The notes under the pieces were generated by a model. The model was not told the origin of the DNA and ran no database searches. It worked only from the letters and a program-made list of their open reading frames with translations. 32,022 bases of DNA, taken from assembly GCA_021203305.1 (NCBI GenBank), contig JAJQBK010000066.1, forward strand, positions 1 to 32,022, read 5' to 3'. This stretch comes from Lachnospiraceae bacterium. Lineage in GTDB: Bacteria; Bacillota; Clostridia; Lachnospirales; Lachnospiraceae. The position numbers were made by a program, and so were the translations under genes. Positions 1 through 7,727 of this stretch are shown here, piece after piece (positions within the stretch are counted from its first letter, which is position 1; each line of letters begins with the position of its first letter).

Positions 1-70
1 GTGTTAGATTAGATTGCCCTTTGGACTGCCCTCCTTTTCTTTTATTTGTTTGTTTATTGTTTGTAACTGT

Positions 71-99
71 ACTATAGCACAGGATTTTTCAATTGTCAA
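71..99 (-). promoter_or_regulatory. Outward-facing sigma-A promoter at left edge
   Basis: On the minus strand a perfect TTGACA (94-99) is followed after 17 bases by TATAGT (71-76). Transcription would run off the left end of the window. A purine-rich AGGAGG-like stretch lies at 30-35 on the same strand, but no start codon at proper distance is visible before the edge, so the gene served lies outside or the transcript has a longer leader. The stretch 100-259 is AT-rich and I see no gene in it. Confidence 0.6.
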
Positions 100-259
100 C
101 ACAATTTTTGAAAAAAATTAAAATAATTTCAAAAAAGATTGAAATCAAAAAATATAACAGAATCGAGAGGAATGCAAAATTGAAAAAACAGATTTTGAAT
201 CAACAAAGCAGAAATAACGAGTGCAATCAGGAGCAGATTTCAGAATTTGCGCTAACGTT

Positions 260-339
260 GTAACTATTCACAGCCGACTTGGAAGATATAAACAGGCTCG
301 TCAAGCGTATTGTGCTTGTAAGGGGCTGTGAATGGTAAC
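260..339. repeat. MITE-like imperfect inverted repeat
   Basis: The arms 260-275 (GTAACTATTCACAGCC) and 324-339 pair over 16 positions with one mismatch and one G-T wobble. The 48-base interior has a small AAGC/GCTT hairpin. An arm-like motif, GTTACTATTCAC, recurs at 18134-18145. Size and symmetry suit a miniature mobile element or a mobile hairpin. It has no coding capacity; the minus-strand reading frame across it has no family resemblance. The stretch 340-447 shows nothing further. Confidence 0.5.
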
Positions 340-447
340 TTAACATTTTGCCTGATACTGCGTGGGCGTCACATCGAAGCGTTTCCGGAAGTGTTCCGCA
401 TGTTTGTTTTTTATCAGGGAAGTTATTTCTGAGGTTCCGGCAAAGAA

Positions 448-502
448 AACGGTTGGCAAACGGTTGAAATACGGCAGAATAACGGTTAAAAAACGGATAT
501 TT
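448..502 (+). promoter_or_regulatory. Five 11-bp direct repeats (AACGGTT core) upstream of promoter
   Basis: Five consecutive 11-base units begin at 448, 459, 470, 481 and 492: AACGGTTGGCA, AACGGTTGAAA, TACGGCAGAAT, AACGGTTAAAA and AACGGATATTT. The CGG core sits at 450, 461, 472, 483 and 494, exactly one helical turn apart, and the array ends three bases before the -35 box at 506. This is the geometry of a cooperative activator or repressor array on one DNA face. The binding protein is unknown; the HTH domain of the downstream gene is one candidate, by inference only. Confidence 0.6.
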
Positions 503-505
503 CGG

Positions 506-534
506 TTGACGGGGGAAGTGCGGTGTGCTATGAT
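506..534 (+). promoter_or_regulatory. Sigma-A promoter of the Uma2/GTPase operon
   Basis: TTGACG (506-511) and TATGAT (529-534) are separated by 17 bases, close to consensus. The expected start of transcription is near 541, giving a leader of about 40 bases before the ATG at 582. It directly follows the 11-bp repeat array. Confidence 0.7.
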
Positions 535-581
535 AGGGTAAAGAAAAACGCAGGGTGAAAGTGAAGAAGGGAGGATGCCTC

Positions 582-1403
582 ATGGATATTGAAAAGCTGA
601 AGAAGAGAAAACAGGAACTGGGCTACAGTATGGCACAGCTCTCTGAGAGCAGCGGGATACCGCTGGGTACGCTGCAGAAGATTTTTACAGGGGAGACAAA
701 GCAGCCGCGGTATGAGACAATGCAGGCACTGGAGAAGGTCCTGGGGCCGGAGAGCAGTCCCCGGAGTTATCTGGATGTCTTTTCCGAGCTGGATACGATG
801 ATGGTATCGGAGACTGCCCTCGCTTATGGGAGGAAGCGGCAGGGGGAGTATACGTTAGAGGATTATTATGCGCTGCCGGATGACCAGCGGGTGGAGCTGA
901 TTGACGGAGTCTTTTATGATATGGCTTCCCCCAAGGCGCCGCACCAGTTTGCGGTTGCAGAGATACATCGTCAGATTTCGTCTTATATCATGGAGCGCAA
1001 GGGGAAGTGCATTCCGTTTGTCGCGCCCCTGGATGTACAGCTGGACTGTGATGATAAGACGATGCTGCAGCCAGACGCCGGGATTGTGTGTGACCGGAGC
1101 AAGCTGCGTAACGGTATTATTTTCGGAGCACCGGATTTTCTGGCGGAGGTGCTTTCTCCGTCCACCAGGCAGAAGGATCAGAATGTGAAGCTGATGAAGT
1201 ACATGCAGGCAGGAGTCAGAGAATGCTGGATAGTGGATACAGACCGGCGAATGGTGATCTCATACTTTTTTGAGGAGAGTCCCTGTACTGTGATTTATAA
1301 ATTTCAGGATTCAATTCCTGTCAGAATTTATGACGGGGAATTGAAGATCAATCTGAGCGGCATTCTGCCATGGCTTGAGGAGGGAGAAAAGGATGAGCAG
1401 TGA
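582..1403 (+). CDS. HTH (XRE-like) - Uma2 family endonuclease-fold protein
   Basis: A 273-residue protein. Residues about 9-55 form a helix-turn-helix domain of XRE type (SMAQLSESSGIPLGTLQKIF). Residues about 90-265 match the Uma2 family (PF05685, a PD-(D/E)XK nuclease fold): the motif QPDAGIV with D165, then APDFLAEVLSPST with E189, then a lysine near 203 and the GVRECWIVD strand. The ATG at 582 is preferred over a GTG at 555 because AAGGGAGG (567-574) lies 7 bases before it. The gene overlaps the next start by 11 bases, so the two are translationally coupled. Uma2 proteins are abundant but poorly understood; DNA binding is likely, nuclease activity is unproven. No signal peptide or membrane segment is visible. 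Confidence 0.85.
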   Translation: MDIEKLKKRKQELGYSMAQLSESSGIPLGTLQKIFTGETKQPRYETMQALEKVLGPESSPRSYLDVFSELDTMMVSETALAYGRKRQGEYTLEDYYALPDDQRVELIDGVFYDMASPKAPHQFAVAEIHRQISSYIMERKGKCIPFVAPLDVQLDCDDKTMLQPDAGIVCDRSKLRNGIIFGAPDFLAEVLSPSTRQKDQNVKLMKYMQAGVRECWIVDTDRRMVISYFFEESPCTVIYKFQDSIPVRIYDGELKINLSGILPWLEEGEKDEQ

Positions 1404-4248
1404 ACAACATATCTGCATCGGTCTCCTGGCCCATGTGGACTCCGGCAAGACGACCCTGGCGGAGAGCATTCTGTATGCCCGGGGCGCGATTCGGAAGCAG
1501 GGGCGGGTGGATCATGGGGATGCTTTTCTGGATACGGATCAGATGGAGAAGGCGCGGGGTATCACCATTTTTTCCAAGGAAGCGAGAGTGAGGCTGGGGG
1601 AGTATCAGGCGGTGCTGCTGGACACGCCGGGCCATACGGATTTCGGCGCGGAGATGGAGCGCGCGTTGCAGGTGCTGGATTACGCTGTTTTAGTGATCAG
1701 CGGTTCGGAGGGTATTCAGAGCCATGTGATTACACTCTGGCGCCTGCTTGAGAAGCACAGTATTCCGGTATTTATTTTTGTCAACAAGATGGATCTGCCG
1801 GGGTGTGACAGGGAAGCGCTGATGGGGCTGCTTAAGCGGGAGCTGAGCGATGATTGCGTTGATTTTACGGATACAACGGAACAGAATTTTACGGAAAGCG
1901 CGGCGGAGCGCTCCGAGGAATTGCTGGAGCTGTATTTACAGGGACAGGAACTGCCTGTGAAGTTAATCGGAGAGCTGGTTTTTGAGCGCAGGATTTTTCC
2001 CTGTTATTTTGGCTCCGCTCTGAAAAACGAAGGGGTGGAGGAGCTGCTGAAGGGCATGGAGACTTATATGCTGCCGGTGCGGTATCCCAGGGAATTTGGA
2101 GCCCGGGTATATAAGATTTCCCGGGATGAGAAGGGAAACCGCCTGACGCACATGAAGGTTACCGGAGGAAAGCTTCGGGTGAAGGACCTGGTGGGGGAGG
2201 AGAAGATCAATCAGATTCGCCTCTGTTCCGGAGCGGATTATGAGCAGGTGAGTGAGGTAAGAGCCGGGGAGCTGTGCGCCGTGACCGGGCTTGCCGCTTC
2301 CTACAGCGGGCAGGGACTGGGCTTTGAGAGAGAGCAGGAGAAGCCGTCTTTAGAGCCGGTGCTGAACTATCGGGTGATTTTGCCGGACGGTTGTGATGTG
2401 CACCAGGCTTATCTGAAAATAAAACAGCTGGAGGAAGAAGATCCGCAGCTGAAAATCGTGTGGGAGGAGCGGAGTAAGGAAATCCGGGTGCAGTTCATGG
2501 GGGAGGTGCAGATTGAGATTGTCCGCGCCATGATCCGGGAGAGATTTTACATAGAGGCTTCTTTTGGTGAGGGGAGCATTATTTATAAGGAAACCATTGC
2601 CTCGCCGGTGGAGGGTGTGGGACATTTTGAGCCGCTGCGCCATTACGCGGAGGTGCATCTGTGGATGGAGCCGGGGGAGGCTGGCAGCGGCCTGACTTTT
2701 GATTCCATCTGCAGTGAGGATGTGCTGGACAGAAACTGGCAGCGGCTGATTCTGACTCACTTAAAAGAGCGCAGACACAAGGGGGTGCTCACGGGCAGCG
2801 ATCTGACCGATGTGAAGATCACGCTGGTCGCGGGACGGGCTCATCCGAAGCATACGGAGGGCGGCGATTTCAGACAGGCCACCTACCGGGCGGTGCGCGA
2901 GGGGCTGATGAAGGCGGAGAATGTTCTGCTGGAGCCTGTATACGATTTTGAGCTGACGTTGCCCGCGGAGACAGTGGGAAGAGCCATGAGCGATATCAGT
3001 CGGATGAGCGGCAGCTTTACAGGGCCGGTGATGACAGACGTGTCAGAAGCAGGAGTATCAGGCGAAACGGATGCGAGCAGATCAGAAGGAAATGTGGAAT
3101 CAGATACCGGGCTTTTGACGGCGGGGATGAGTGGTCGACCGGAGCAGGCTTATGTGGGCATGGCGACCTTGTCCGGTAGAGCACCGGTGGCCGCCATGCA
3201 GGGGTATCAGCGGGAGGTTGCCTCTTACACCAGAGGCCTGGGGAGGCTGAGGCTTCGCCTGGCCGGGTACGCGCCCTGTCACAATACGGAGGAAGTGCTG
3301 GCGGCTTCAGATTATCTGCCGGAGGAGGATGTGGAAAACACGGCGGACAGCGTTTTCTGTGCCCATGGAGCGGGTTTTGTGGTGCCATGGGATCAGGTGG
3401 AGGAATATATGCACCTGGAGACCGGACTGATGGAAGCGTATGAGAGGGAGCGGGAGACGGATAATCCGGATGGGCAGGCAGCGGACGGAAAGGAGTCACT
3501 GCATGAACAGAGGGGCATAAAAACGAATGATGGCGATCTGTCAGGAGAGCCGGCAAATGAGGAGGAAAAGAACAGGGCCGGGCAGCGAAAAGGAAAGGAA
3601 AATGTGATTCCTCCGTCCTATCGTGCGCAACGTAAAGCACAGGAAAACAGGTCAACTTCGGACTTTATTTCCCAGGAGGAAATCGATGCGATCTTTGCCC
3701 GCACCTATGGCACCACCTCCCGCAAAAGGGAAGGCTGGGAACGCACGGGACGAGCCGGGAATCGCCCGAAAACGGCAGCGTCCGCGAAGGAATATGTTTA
3801 TTGTCCGCAGCTTCACAGGACGGTGGAAGAGTACCTTCTGGTGGATGGCTACAATATCATCTTCGCCTGGGAGGAGCTTTCTGCTATTGCCGCTGCGAAC
3901 ATTGACGGCGCAAGAGACCGCCTGGCGGACATCCTATGCAATTACCAGGGATATAGGAAAGTGACGGTGATTCTGGTCTTTGACGCCTACCGCGTGGCGG
4001 GACATCGGGAGACCGTGCAGAAATACAATAATATTTACATCGTTTACACAAAGGAAGCGGAGACCGCTGATCACTATATTGAAAAGACCGTCAGACAGAT
4101 GGCGGGCAGATATAAGGTGACGGTGGCCACCTCCGACCGGCTGGAGCAGATGATCATCTGGGGCCGGGGCGCCACGCGCTTAAGCGCCAGAGGGCTTTTA
4201 GAGGAGATTGAGCGCACCGGACGGGAAATCGGGGAGTATTTGTCGTGA
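1393..4248 (+). CDS. TetM/EF-G-like ribosomal GTPase fused to Rae1-like (YacP) NYN endoribonuclease
   Basis: A 951-residue protein. GTPase motifs are complete: G1 AHVDSGKTT (13-21), RGITI (55-59), DTPGHTDF (77-84) and NKMD (131-134). EF-G domains II-V follow to about residue 680, most like tetracycline ribosomal-protection proteins. The domain IV tip reads HPKHTEGGDFR rather than the STPADFR loop of TetM, so resistance is doubtful. Domain V carries a roughly 40-residue low-complexity insert (548-588). A charged linker (680-812) leads to a NYN domain close to Bacillus Rae1: LVDGYN (D818), VFDAYR (D864), KEAETAD and ATSDRLEQ (D915). Rae1 cuts mRNA in the ribosomal A site, the same place this GTPase class binds. 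ATG 1393 follows AGGAGGG at 8 bases; a TTG at 1375 is less likely. Confidence 0.9.
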   Translation: MSSEQHICIGLLAHVDSGKTTLAESILYARGAIRKQGRVDHGDAFLDTDQMEKARGITIFSKEARVRLGEYQAVLLDTPGHTDFGAEMERALQVLDYAVLVISGSEGIQSHVITLWRLLEKHSIPVFIFVNKMDLPGCDREALMGLLKRELSDDCVDFTDTTEQNFTESAAERSEELLELYLQGQELPVKLIGELVFERRIFPCYFGSALKNEGVEELLKGMETYMLPVRYPREFGARVYKISRDEKGNRLTHMKVTGGKLRVKDLVGEEKINQIRLCSGADYEQVSEVRAGELCAVTGLAASYSGQGLGFEREQEKPSLEPVLNYRVILPDGCDVHQAYLKIKQLEEEDPQLKIVWEERSKEIRVQFMGEVQIEIVRAMIRERFYIEASFGEGSIIYKETIASPVEGVGHFEPLRHYAEVHLWMEPGEAGSGLTFDSICSEDVLDRNWQRLILTHLKERRHKGVLTGSDLTDVKITLVAGRAHPKHTEGGDFRQATYRAVREGLMKAENVLLEPVYDFELTLPAETVGRAMSDISRMSGSFTGPVMTDVSEAGVSGETDASRSEGNVESDTGLLTAGMSGRPEQAYVGMATLSGRAPVAAMQGYQREVASYTRGLGRLRLRLAGYAPCHNTEEVLAASDYLPEEDVENTADSVFCAHGAGFVVPWDQVEEYMHLETGLMEAYERERETDNPDGQAADGKESLHEQRGIKTNDGDLSGEPANEEEKNRAGQRKGKENVIPPSYRAQRKAQENRSTSDFISQEEIDAIFARTYGTTSRKREGWERTGRAGNRPKTAASAKEYVYCPQLHRTVEEYLLVDGYNIIFAWEELSAIAAANIDGARDRLADILCNYQGYRKVTVILVFDAYRVAGHRETVQKYNNIYIVYTKEAETADHYIEKTVRQMAGRYKVTVATSDRLEQMIIWGRGATRLSARGLLEEIERTGREIGEYLS

Positions 4249-4285
4249 GTGTGAAAAGATTCTTAAGAAATTTTAAAATTTCTCT

Positions 4286-4313
4286 TTAACTTATGACCGA
4301 AATATTGTATATT
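4286..4313 (+). promoter_or_regulatory. Probable promoter of the ECF transporter operon
   Basis: TTAACT (4286-4291) and TATATT (4308-4313) are 16 bases apart. Transcription would start near 4320, giving a leader of about 100 bases before the ATG at 4422. A perfect 18-base AT-only palindrome at 4266-4283 just upstream could act as a weak end for the preceding operon, but it lacks a GC stem. Confidence 0.45.
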
Positions 4314-4316
4314 TAG

Positions 4317-4396
4317 ATATAGCGCAAAGCTATATTACGTTCTAAGTATTTTCAATTGGATTACCGCTGTCATCCGGTGGTAAAATGGTTGAAAAT
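4317..4396 (+). promoter_or_regulatory. Structured 5' leader of the ECF S-component gene
   Basis: Two stem-loops can be drawn. The first pairs ATATAGC (4317-4323) with GCTATAT (4329-4335) around a five-base loop. The second pairs ATTTTCAA (4348-4355) with TTGAAAAT (4389-4396), has a symmetric 5/5 internal loop, then pairs TTACCGC (4361-4367) with GTGGTAA (4377-4383). The second ends about 10 bases before the ribosome site (4407-4412). I do not recognise a TPP, FMN or other known riboswitch consensus. A vitamin-type transporter downstream makes a ligand-sensing leader plausible, but this is inference. Confidence 0.45.
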
Positions 4397-4421
4397 CAGG
4401 AACAAAAAGGAGAAAAAACAA

Positions 4422-4970
4422 ATGAAAAACAATTCTGTCAGGAACGTTGCTGCTATCGGCATCGGTGCCGCGCTCTTTTTCGTGCTCGGCCGTTTCGTGG
4501 CGATCCCCAGCGGGATTCCGAACACCAACATCAGCTTGCAGTACGCCATTCTCGGAATGCTGGCCGCCATGTACGGACCTCTGGCCGGCGCGCTGATCGG
4601 TTTTATCGGCCATACCTTGATTGACCTGTCCTGGGGCGGCAGTCCCTGGTGGAGCTGGGTCATCGCTTCCACCATCGTGGGCGCTCTCGTGGGCCTGGTG
4701 GCGAAGAGGCTGAAGGTGAGCGAGGGTGAGTTTGGCAAGTCCCAGATCATTCTTTTTAACGTGGCAAATGTGGTGGCCAATGCCATCGCCTGGATTGTCG
4801 TTGCCCCGGTGCTGGATATTGTGATTTACGCGGAGCCGGCCAACAAGGTGTTCGCGCAGGGCGCTATGGCCGCTGTCGCCAATATTCTGACCGCCTGCAT
4901 CATCGGCACCCTCCTGCTGGTGGCTTACACCAAAACCATAGCCAAGAAGGGTTCTCTGGATCAGGAGTAA
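4422..4970 (+). CDS. ECF transporter S component, UPF0397 family
   Basis: A 182-residue membrane protein matching the usual UPF0397 length (PF07155). Family motifs are visible: AIGIGAALFFVLGRFVAIP near the N-terminus, IPNTNISLQYA, GPLAGALIGFIGH and GGSPWWSWVIAS. Five to six hydrophobic segments are expected. Such proteins bind a small molecule in the membrane and dock on an energy-coupling module. Members are often annotated as riboflavin-type substrate binders, but the true ligand varies and cannot be read from sequence. AAAGGAG at 4407-4412 sets the start; a longer frame opening with TTG at 4356 lies inside the leader hairpin and is unlikely. The coupling ATPase and EcfT follow on the same strand. 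Confidence 0.88.
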   Translation: MKNNSVRNVAAIGIGAALFFVLGRFVAIPSGIPNTNISLQYAILGMLAAMYGPLAGALIGFIGHTLIDLSWGGSPWWSWVIASTIVGALVGLVAKRLKVSEGEFGKSQIILFNVANVVANAIAWIVVAPVLDIVIYAEPANKVFAQGAMAAVANILTACIIGTLLLVAYTKTIAKKGSLDQE

Positions 4971-4990
4971 TTATCAGTAAATAGCTGCAG

Positions 4991-5101
4991 AAGAGCAGGG
5001 CTGTCTGCCTTGCTCTTTCACGTTACAAACGGGCACATTAGTAAAGCAGGAGCCGTCATTTTATAAAAGCCAAGGCGCTCACCGTGCTTCTATAAAATGA
5101 C
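4991..5101 (+). other. Two stem-loops between S component and ATPase genes
   Basis: Arms 4991-5001 and 5007-5017 (AAGAGCAGGGC with GCCTTGCTCTT) pair over 11 positions with one wobble and a 5-base loop. Arms 5055-5065 and 5091-5101 (GTCATTTTATA and its exact complement) pair perfectly and extend by four more pairs inside after one mismatch. Neither is followed by a T run, so they are not clean terminators. They could adjust the ratio of S component to coupling module through RNA processing or partial termination. Confidence 0.5.
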
Positions 5102-5127
5102 AGTTCCGGAAACAGCGGAAAAAAATC

Positions 5128-6843
5128 ATGAATACCCCCATTATCTCTTTTAAAAATTTCGGTTTTCAATATCGGGCGCAGAAGCGCCCCACCCTGTATG
5201 ATATCAACCTGGACATTTACCCCGGGGAGCGCATCCTGATTGCGGGACCCTCCGGCAGCGGCAAGTCCACCATCGGCAATTGCTTAAACGGCCTGATTCC
5301 GTTCAGCTATACCGGCGAATGCACCGGCAGTCTGACAGTGGACGGCGTGGACGCGCCCAAATCCAGTATCTTTGAGATGTCCAGGCATGTGGGCACGGTG
5401 CTGCAGGATCCGGATGGACAGTTTATCGGCCTGACGGTGGCCGAGGATATAGCTTTTGCCCTGGAGAACGACTGCACGCCCCAGGATGAGATGCGTGAGA
5501 CTGTGCGGAAGGTAGCGCAGATGGTGGATATCACGGAGCGCATGGAGTACGCGCCCCATGAGCTTTCCGGAGGACAAAAGCAGCGGGTCAGCTTGGGCGG
5601 CGTCATGGTGGATCAGGTTAAGATTTTACTCTTTGACGAGCCCCTGGCGAATCTGGACCCGGCCACGGGCAAGCAGGCCATCGAGCTGATTGACGATATT
5701 CAGAGCCGTACGGACACCACGGTGGTAATTATTGAGCACCGCCTGGAGGATGTGCTCTGGAAAAATGTGGACCGTATTGTCTTAGTCAGCGAGGGACGCA
5801 TCGCGGCGGACTTAAGGCCGGACGAGCTGCTCAGCTCCAATCTGCTGACGGAGCACGGCATCCGGGAGCCGCTGTATCTGACTGCTCTGAAATACGCGGG
5901 TGTGGAGATTACTCCGGAGAAAAAGCCGGCTCATGTGGATACGGTGGTTCTGGAGGAAAAGGATCAGCAGAAGGTGCGGGACTGGTTTACCGCCGCGCCG
6001 CCTGCCGCCCCAAAAGCGGAAAGGCCGGTTCTTCTGGAGGTGAAGGACGTCACCTTCGGCTACAATCCGGAGATTGTGACACTGAAGGATATCAGCTTTC
6101 AGATCAGAGAGGGAGAGATGCTCAGCATTGTGGGCCGAAACGGCGCGGGCAAATCTACCATGTCCAAGCTGATCTGCGGCTTTGAGCCCCTGACCCGGGG
6201 AAAGGTGTATTTTAAAGGAAAAGACGTCACCAACGATACCATCAGAGAGCGGGCGGCGCACATCGGCTACGTCATGCAGAATCCCAACCAGATGATCTCC
6301 AAGACCATGATCTTTGATGAGGTTGCCCTGGGCGTTAAAAATCTGGGACTGAGCGAGAGCCAGATCCGGGAAAAGGTGGAAAATGTCCTGAAAATCTGCG
6401 GCCTCTATCCCTTCCGCAACTGGCCCATTTCCGCCCTGTCCTTCGGGCAGAAAAAGAGGGTGACAATCGCCAGCGTCCTGGTCATGGGACCGGAGCTGAT
6501 CATTCTGGACGAGCCCACCGCCGGTCAGGATTTCAGGCACTATACGGAAATCATGGAGTTCCTTCGCTCCCTGAATGATCAGGGGGTGACGGTGGTGATG
6601 ATCACGCATGATATGCATCTGATGCTGGAATACACGCCCAGAGCTTTGGTATTCAACAACGGCCGCCTGGTGTGCGATGAGGCATCCTCTGTGGTGTTGT
6701 GCAATCCGGATCTGGTCAGGGAGGCCGCGCTGAAGGAGACCAGCCTTTTCACACTGGCAAACCGTTGCGGGATCACGCCGCCGGAGGCCTTTGTGGAACG
6801 CTTTATTGACGCGGACAGGGAGGTGAGAGACAATGGCCGCTAA
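5128..6843 (+). CDS. ECF transporter double ATPase (two fused ABC domains)
   Basis: A 571-residue protein with two ABC ATPase domains. The first has Walker A GPSGSGKST (40-48), signature LSGGQKQR (146-153), Walker B ILLFDEP and a histidine switch (IIEHR). The second has Walker A GRNGAGKST (336-344), a variant signature LSFGQKKR (437-444), Walker B LIILDEP and ITHD. The segment between them, about 220-305, fits the linker seen in UPF0397-associated ATPases. It powers the transporter formed with the upstream S component and downstream EcfT. No strong ribosome site precedes the ATG; GCGGAAAAAAATC is weak, and the hairpin before it may matter. Its 3' end overlaps the EcfT start by 11 bases. Confidence 0.9.
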   Translation: MNTPIISFKNFGFQYRAQKRPTLYDINLDIYPGERILIAGPSGSGKSTIGNCLNGLIPFSYTGECTGSLTVDGVDAPKSSIFEMSRHVGTVLQDPDGQFIGLTVAEDIAFALENDCTPQDEMRETVRKVAQMVDITERMEYAPHELSGGQKQRVSLGGVMVDQVKILLFDEPLANLDPATGKQAIELIDDIQSRTDTTVVIIEHRLEDVLWKNVDRIVLVSEGRIAADLRPDELLSSNLLTEHGIREPLYLTALKYAGVEITPEKKPAHVDTVVLEEKDQQKVRDWFTAAPPAAPKAERPVLLEVKDVTFGYNPEIVTLKDISFQIREGEMLSIVGRNGAGKSTMSKLICGFEPLTRGKVYFKGKDVTNDTIRERAAHIGYVMQNPNQMISKTMIFDEVALGVKNLGLSESQIREKVENVLKICGLYPFRNWPISALSFGQKKRVTIASVLVMGPELIILDEPTAGQDFRHYTEIMEFLRSLNDQGVTVVMITHDMHLMLEYTPRALVFNNGRLVCDEASSVVLCNPDLVREAALKETSLFTLANRCGITPPEAFVERFIDADREVRDNGR

Positions 6844-7669
6844 GACCGTATTGAATTACATAGAGCGCAAAAGTGTGGTTCATGAGCTGACGGGAGTGAC
6901 CAAGCTGGCGTTTTTTCTGCTGTTCACCTTTGCCAGTATGCTGACCTACGATACCAGAGTGCTGCTGGGGCTTTTGGTGATCAGCTGCCTGGCTTTCCGG
7001 TTCAGCCACATTAAATTTAAGGAAGTCCACTTCATGATGGTATTTATGCTGGTCTTCCTGGTGATGAATAATATTTTTATTTACCTGTTTAATCCGGATC
7101 AGGGAACGGAGATCTACGGGACCAGGCATGTGCTCTGCCATTTTTTCTGGCGCTATGATGTGACCGCGGAGCAGTTATTTTACATGTTCAATATATCATT
7201 AAAATATTTTGTCTCTCTGCCCATCGCTATTCTGTTTATCTCCGCCACCAATCCCAGCGAGTTCGCGGCCAGCCTGAACCGTATCGGGGTTTCTTACCGT
7301 GTGGGATATTCCATGTCCATCGCCCTCAGGTACATCCCGGACATCCAGAGGGATTACCATAATATCAGCCAGGCCCAGCAGGCCCGCGGCGTGGAGCTGG
7401 GAAAGAAGGTAAAGCTCTGGACCCGCCTGAAAAATGTGGTCACCATCCTGATGCCGCTGATTTTGTCCAGCCTCTCAAGAATCGATGTGATTTCCAACGC
7501 CATGGAGCTGCGCGGCTTCGGCAAGAACCCCAGGAAGCGCACCTGGTATATGGCGCGGCCTCTGAAGCGAAACGACTGGCTGGTGATCGGCTTTGGGGTG
7601 CTGCTTTTAGTGTTAAGCTTCGTGATCACCTTCTGGGACGGGAATCGATTTTTTAATCCGTTCGTGTAA
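6833..7669 (+). CDS. ecfT: ECF transporter transmembrane protein EcfT (CbiQ family)
   Basis: A 278-residue integral membrane protein. Hydrophobic segments lie at about 25-65, 60-85, 115-140 and 245-270. The cytoplasmic coupling helices carry the family signatures ALRYIPDIQRDY, QQARGVELG and ELRGFGKNP; the ARG triplet contacts the ATPases in known ECF structures. GGGAGGTGAG (6818-6827) precedes the ATG, which overlaps the ATPase gene by 11 bases, implying coupled translation. A terminator follows at 7728-7765, closing the operon. The gene symbol reflects the family; the transported vitamin is not known. Confidence 0.9.
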   Translation: MAAKTVLNYIERKSVVHELTGVTKLAFFLLFTFASMLTYDTRVLLGLLVISCLAFRFSHIKFKEVHFMMVFMLVFLVMNNIFIYLFNPDQGTEIYGTRHVLCHFFWRYDVTAEQLFYMFNISLKYFVSLPIAILFISATNPSEFAASLNRIGVSYRVGYSMSIALRYIPDIQRDYHNISQAQQARGVELGKKVKLWTRLKNVVTILMPLILSSLSRIDVISNAMELRGFGKNPRKRTWYMARPLKRNDWLVIGFGVLLLVLSFVITFWDGNRFFNPFV

Positions 7670-7727
7670 TCGTGCAGGGAGCCGATGGTCGAAGGCTTAC
7701 GCAGGGTGCGTTCTTTGCCCATAATAT

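Noticed and set aside
227-583. Minus-strand ORF of 118 codons across the first intergenic region
   Set aside because: It spans an inverted repeat, the 11-bp repeat array and a strong plus-strand promoter, has no ribosome site and its translation resembles no family.
3017-3655. 212-codon minus-strand ORF inside the GTPase gene
   Set aside because: Proline- and histidine-rich antisense shadow of the linker region of a well-supported gene.
1393-4248. Calling the GTPase a tetracycline resistance gene
   Set aside because: The drug-displacing loop of domain IV differs and the protein has a nuclease tail and inserts; resistance is not supported by sequence alone.
4317-4396. Known FMN, TPP or folate riboswitch
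   Set aside because: The conserved cores of those classes are not visible; only an unassigned structured leader can be claimed.
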